The translations under genes and the position numbers were made by a program. This document shows, one piece after another, positions 60,301-64,000 of a stretch of 64,000 nucleotides of DNA. Numbering within the stretch: position 1 is the first letter of the stretch; the number at the start of each line of letters is the position of its first letter. The notes beneath the pieces were generated by a model, which saw nothing but the letters and a program-made list of their open reading frames with translations, was not told where the DNA came from and made no database searches. The stretch is from Psococerastis gibbosa (taxonomy: Eukaryota > Arthropoda > Insecta > Psocodea > Psocidae): contig OZ020485.1 of NCBI GenBank assembly GCA_963971405.1, positions 35,669,921 through 35,733,920 on the forward strand. The letters run 5' to 3'.

Positions 60301-63300
60301 CTATGAAATCTATTCTTACGTTTTACTTTCATTATTATTTCTGTAGAGTACCACTCGGGCCATTGACGCCTTCGTGTGACAACTTTTGGTACGCATGTTT
60401 CGAAAATCTTATATAGGGACGCATAAAAACACGCTACTGCAGCGTCTACCTCAGTATTGGCATAAACGGGAGTCCAATCCAATAGCCTCAGAGCGCTTGC
60501 CAGTTCCGAAATATCAGCTTTTTTAAAACTGAAAGTCGACCTCCTCACTTCTTTATTTTTTTGTGGTTTAAAAACTTCCGTCGTTATTTCTAGACACGGG
60601 TGATGGCTGTTCGGAGTTATCAGTGGATAATCCGTTTCCACTACTTTACATGTTGGCATATCTGTTAATACATAGTCTAAGTAATAGTTGTTCACATTCC
60701 TCGCATCATTGTATTGGCCAAGACTAAAGTAATTTATTTCCTGCTGAACATACAGTTCAGTTGGGGGAAGAGCAGTCTGCTCATTACAGATCCAATATTT
60801 GCTTAGCGTTTTTAGGTTAAAATCACCTAAAATCATTACCTTGCAATTTAACAATAAGTGCTCATGTTCTTGTAATTTTTTAAAGTAGCTTTTATAAACT
60901 TCCTTTGCTGATCTTGGTGGAAAATAAACCACGCTCATTAGAAAATAAGACTTATTGTGCGTATATATTTTTACCCAAATTGATTCACAGTCCTTGCTTT
61001 CCAATGTTTCTAACCTTTCGGACCTATAGCAATCTTTTAAGGCGAGTAATACCCCCCCTCCATCCTCTTTGCGTGATGCCAACAAATCCCGGTCTTTTCT
61101 ATAAATTGTATATCTATCATCAATTATTTCTGAGTTATAGATCCCTTCCTTGAGCCAAGTCTCCGTTAGAGCTATGCAGTCTAGATTGTTCACCGATGCA
61201 TTTATTTTAAATTCACTTAGTTTAGATTTTATGCCTCCAGCATTCTGGTAGTACACACCAAAATTATTCAAACCAATAACAAAAGTAATACCCAATACTA
61301 CTATTACTACTACTCAGTTCACTGAAAAGTTCGATAAACAATATGAGTCATGCCGTTCCAGCCAGTGCCTTTAGATCTTCTTGACATCGTATGATAAGCA
61401 TTGGAGTATCATCCGACTTCTTCATACATATCTGCCCCTTGCCGTTGACCCAACAGTATCTATATTTCCGAATCACCTTCTCCTGCCGTGCCGTATAGAA
61501 CAGTTCTCTTTTTCCAGGTGTTAAGTTCACGTTGAAGTATATATTTTGGTCGTCACTTCCTGATATTATATTGTTGCTGGAAAGTCCGGTTTTCCTTTTA
61601 CTCAGCCATGTGTCACGCACTGATTTGGATGTGAACTTGACCAAAATCAATTTCCTTTTCTTCTTTCCATTTTTTGGAAGCGGCAATCTATGTACTCCCT
61701 CTATATCAGCCGGGTCAAAATTGAGCTGGAGGTTTGATGCTATTTGCGACAAGACGTCCCCTAACTTCTCCCCTGGTCGCTCTTGCACTCCCTCTATCTC
61801 CAAATTCCTGTTTCGGCTAAATTGTTCTAGATCATCTATTTGAGTCCTCAGTCTCACAATTTCGGCTCCCTGCTTTTTTAACTTATCATCCTGTTCACTA
61901 AGATGTTTATTCACACCATTTTGCCAGATTTTTATTTGCTCGAAATCCTTCTTCAAAACGAGTAGCAACTTATAAACATCATCTAAAGAAATATTTTGTT
62001 GCTTACCCCTACCGCTCCGCGTCACAATGCCTTCTTCACTATCGGACATTATTTAGAGAACTGACAGAATAATTTGTAATAAATACAAGTTCCAATAATT
62101 TCAAATTTAAGACGGAAGGCGCTAAACTGGTTTCTACTGCCACGATTATTCAGTACACATGGGACCACTCACGTGTTTAAACTAGTCACGACTTGTCACC
62201 TGTCACTTTTGTTTATATCTATGTTCCTTCCTTATTACGAGCAGTTCAAGGTCACCTTGGCACAATTTCCAATTTACAACTCTTTTTTATACTCACTGAG
62301 ACTCTGCTGAACAAAAACTAATCACAAAATAATGTAGTACTTCACTCACTCCTTTAATTGGTAGGTAAATGTTTTTAATACACTTGCTAGTTTTCCATAA
62401 ATTATGAAATAAAGCTCTCACTTGTTTGTGTGTATGTTCTACTCACAGCGGACATGCGCATGTACATACTTTGTAAGTTTTGAAGGATAATCTGCTTGGA
62501 TGAAAGGACCAAATTTCCTTTAAGTCATACTTACGGGAATGTCTTGTACAATAACTGAAGGAAATTCTACCATAAGGTGCAGAAACTTCGAGTTCTTCTT
62601 CTCATTTTCATTAATTAATTCAATTTCTCTAAAAGCCAATCGATCAGACCAATCCACTTTTGGGATTTGACCATTCCTATGTTTCTTAGCTAGCTGTGAA
62701 CAGACAAAAATTTTATTAGACTATTGTAAGCAATAATATATAATAATAAGCATAATATATTTAAATATACTATATATTATATAGTTTATATATATTATAT
62801 ATACAATCCCCAATTCAGAGAGAAACTTTTTTTAACATGCGTCTCGACTGTAATTTGTAGATCACGCAACATCTTACCACACAGATATTTTGCTAAACCA
62901 CTTCTTTAATATCAAAGTCTTATTTGACTACGGTTCCTAACATCTACTCTCGTTTGTACGATCATCGTGCGTTCTACTAAGAACGCATTTGCGAGTAACT
63001 TTTGTAATAAAACTAAAGTGGCCTTTATTAAAATTACCTTAAAAGGAAGTTGATCTTAGATGTTGGCCACCCCTGGATAACCCCAAGATCTGTTCCACAG
63101 TTCATATTTTTTATTTAATTTAATACGCCGGCTAAGTTATGAAGATTTGGTCTATTTAAGTTGTAGAGGGCTATTTCATGCACCATAATTATATATTAAT
63201 GAAAATTTATTCAACTATTTTTACATTCTTGTAGAGGCTTTTGCAGCTTTTTAGTACAGATAAAGCCTAAATGAATCAAGTCTGGGCCCCACCAAAAACC

Positions 63301-63748
63301 AAAAACCTACCTTATTCACTAAAACCAAATTACTCGGTAAGTATTCTATTATGTATGAGTCGTAATGTAAATTAATCACAATTTTCGCAGAAGGTTAGCA
63401 CATGAAACTGATTTAAGAAACTGATGAAGTAAATTAATTTTTAATTTTTTAAGTCCAAAAATGATTTGTTCACTTACTTTTGCAAGTCGTTGCATTTGTT
63501 CCTTTCCTTTATCTTTAGTTTTCCCTGGTGTTTGACTCAGGATGTTTGGGTCTGCTTCCCTATCGGGCCAAACCTTGAGGTCGATCATGCCTTGTCTAAA
63601 AACACCATGTTTGCCGAACAGTGAAATGGTAGTTCCTCCGACTGGTCGGGTCAGTCCTGCACCTACGCAGTCATAAACAGTAAGCGCCAACATAGCATCT
63701 CGAGGAAGATCACTGAACAGAACTGGTAGAGCCACCCATTCATTCCAA
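51323..63748 (-). CDS. PIK3C3: phosphatidylinositol 3-kinase catalytic subunit type 3 (VPS34), 5' end outside window
   Basis: Twelve exons on the minus strand, all in phase: 63748-63478, 62693-62535, 58466-58371, 57947-57750, 56855-56536, 56147-55965, 55504-55324, 54966-54809, 53971-53757, 53257-53108, 52738-52495, 51554-51323. They give 801 aa; roughly the first 100 lie beyond 64000. Domains: part of the C2 domain ([18 protein letters not shown]), the PIK helical domain ([14 protein letters not shown] ... [20 protein letters not shown]), then the kinase. The kinase has the ATP-binding lysine in [16 protein letters not shown], the catalytic loop [10 protein letters not shown], the DFG motif in [11 protein letters not shown], and the conserved C-terminus [12 protein letters not shown]34 makes PI3P from PI on endosomes and autophagosomes with VPS15 and Beclin-1. 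Introns carry a LINE (58800-62100), two SINEs, MITE M5 and a PLE trace. Confidence 0.96.
52257..52395. repeat. paired ATT microsatellites
   Basis: Two (ATT)n runs (52257-52280, 52371-52394) flank an 85-bp unique stretch in the last VPS34 intron. Confidence 0.75.
54115..54325 (-). repeat. tRNA-derived SINE, copy 1
   Basis: On the minus strand the head has an A box (tagagtagtgg) and a B box (GGTTCGAGTCC). The body contains gcaggcggtcccgg and agccctaactccgctatagg. A second copy lies at 58505-58705 in the same orientation. Both sit in VPS34 introns. Confidence 0.75.
54454..54593. mobile_element. palindromic MITE M5
   Basis: 140 bp with about 60-bp nearly perfect arms (TTCCACCGACCTCGTTTTTG, GATAGTGAGCGTGATATTGA) around the family centre GTAGCAGACATTTTTAGACT. 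Flanks are TTC and TTA, so a TWA duplication is only approximate. It lies in a VPS34 intron. Confidence 0.7.
57028..57104. repeat. PLE tip trace forming a 20-bp perfect hairpin
   Basis: 57056-57075 and 57085-57104 are exact complements with a 9-nt loop GCTAATAGG. The stem contains AGAATCCGG, the pLTR tip, and cgaaggctttcacggccgga just upstream is the other PLE tip. It looks like two PLE ends joined with almost nothing between. Confidence 0.6.
58150..58230 (+). repeat. interspersed repeat, SINE-like (copy C)
   Basis: ggatgtagtgtgcttgtact ... cggagacgtgtcgtaactcg repeats part of 3490-3600, in a VPS34 intron. Confidence 0.5.
58505..58705 (-). repeat. tRNA-derived SINE, copy 2
   Basis: Same family and orientation as 54115-54325. 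The B box here is changed (GGTTCTAGTCCC) and the copy is more diverged, with an insertion (acatgcccccgacgcagagc). Confidence 0.7.
59002..61295 (-). pseudogene. LINE ORF2: AP endonuclease + reverse transcriptase, RT core deleted
   Basis: The endonuclease is complete: [41 protein letters not shown]. The RT begins normally ([53 protein letters not shown]) and then stops at KKLRSS (about 59440). Next comes [20 protein letters not shown] in another frame, which normally lies near the C-terminus. About 200 residues including the YxDD box are missing, so it cannot reverse transcribe. The remaining 3' frame (59418-59002) is open. Confidence 0.85.
61348..62049 (-). CDS. LINE ORF1 protein
   Basis: 233 aa, intact. 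Residues about 25-85 form a heptad-rich coiled coil ([20 protein letters not shown]) ending in the typical [18 protein letters not shown]. An RRM-like domain follows ([19 protein letters not shown]) and then a C-terminal domain ([20 protein letters not shown]). Such trimeric RNA-binding ORF1 proteins coat LINE RNA. ORF2 starts 53 nt downstream. Confidence 0.85.
   Translation of the reverse strand: MSDSEEGIVTRSGRGKQQNISLDDVYKLLLVLKKDFEQIKIWQNGVNKHLSEQDDKLKKQGAEIVRLRTQIDDLEQFSRNRNLEIEGVQERPGEKLGDVLSQIASNLQLNFDPADIEGVHRLPLPKNGKKKRKLILVKFTSKSVRDTWLSKRKTGLSSNNIISGSDDQNIYFNVNLTPGKRELFYTARQEKVIRKYRYCWVNGKGQICMKKSDDTPMLIIRCQEDLKALAGTA
62740..62810. repeat. AT-rich tract
   Basis: [38 protein letters not shown] low-complexity sequence in a VPS34 intron. 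Confidence 0.6.
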
Positions 63749-64000
63749 CTAAAACAAAGTAGTCATAAGTTAATTAACAACACCTTACAAGTCAAGGAAA
63801 AATATATATTGTGGTTTTAGTCTGCAAATTCTGCGATATCGACGTGATATAAGATAAGGAAAACTGCAGGATATTCATTGCCTGAGAGGACAAATTAAAT
63901 GAAGTATCTTTTTCTCTTAGGTCGAAACCGGCCAAAATGTTCTTATTCTTTAAATGTCTCATCAATTGAAGATTGGTAATCATCAGTGGCGGCTCGTGGT
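63749..64000. other. VPS34 intron, part
   Basis: No exon recognised; the 63-codon minus frame (63983-63792) has no VPS34 similarity. The final bases (cagtggcggctcgtgg) resemble the start of a hAT-type repeat that continues off the window. Confidence 0.35.

Larger units (their letters stand above)
58800..62100 (-). mobile_element. LINE (CR1/Jockey-group type) in a VPS34 intron
   Basis: It carries ORF1 (62049-61348), ORF2 (61295-59002) and, at the 3' end, a short pentanucleotide array (minus strand TATTC units, 58809-58830) of the kind that terminates CR1/L2-like LINEs. It is antisense to nothing: it reads in the same direction as VPS34. The 5' limit is approximate. Confidence 0.75.

Noticed and set aside
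63792-63983. 63-codon frame as the next VPS34 exon
   Set aside because: No similarity to the C2 domain and no acceptor/donor pair in the needed phase; the next exon is outside the window.

Overview
The window is nuclear DNA of an animal, most likely an arthropod (probably an insect; the species cannot be fixed from this sequence). Genes have GT/AG introns, the DNA is AT-rich, and there are no bacterial-style operons. Four conserved host genes can be read exon by exon. They are a Cys-type GPX4-like glutathione peroxidase (+, 11692-20699), translocon-associated protein beta (+, 25082-26444), PCNA (-, 32080-27774) and the class III PI 3-kinase VPS34 (-, from beyond 64000 down to 51323; the N-terminus lies outside the window).

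Most of the rest is mobile DNA. Its most notable content is two independent copies of a two-gene DNA-transposon cassette. Each pairs a THAP-domain DDE transposase on the + strand with a convergently transcribed phage-exonuclease-like YqaJ nuclease on the - strand. Copy 1 (about 1-10300) encodes a THAP + DDE transposase (402-2448) and a 499-aa SAP + SWIM + YqaJ protein (10225-7543). Copy 2 (38706-48123) encodes a THAP + DDE transposase (38949-41798) and a 416-aa SWIM + YqaJ protein (47803-45130). Copy 2 is bounded by an exact 17-bp inverted repeat. The architecture fits ISL2EU-type elements of the PIF/Harbinger-ISL2EU-Spy (PHIS) group.

Region by region: 1-10.3 kb is cassette 1, carrying a nested, decayed Penelope-like element (PLE) with a GIY-YIG endonuclease and inverted pseudo-LTRs. 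10.3-20.8 kb is the peroxidase gene, whose first intron holds another PLE relic, two tandem duplications and two palindromic MITEs. 21.1-23.4 kb is a 5'-truncated LINE (RT-RNase H) with a 10-bp target duplication. 25-26.5 kb is TRAP-beta. 27.7-32.1 kb is PCNA, with a TAA-flanked MITE in an intron. 33.5-38.7 kb is a complete Gypsy LTR retrotransposon with two LTRs that match at every position I compared. 38.7-48.1 kb is cassette 2, invaded by several MITEs and a PLE fragment. 48.1-51.2 kb is a pogo/Tigger-like element whose transposase is split at an in-phase slippery heptamer. 51.3-64 kb is VPS34, with a LINE (ORF1 + internally deleted ORF2) and two tRNA-derived SINEs in its introns.

A family of short palindromes recurs five times. 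All share tips (GGCG...TTCCAC) and a centre (GTAGCAGACATT) but have different arms, and several carry 3-bp TWA target duplications. They look like Harbinger-type MITEs and may be non-autonomous passengers of PHIS-type transposases. All joins of exons and all family assignments were made by reading the sequence; no database search was run.
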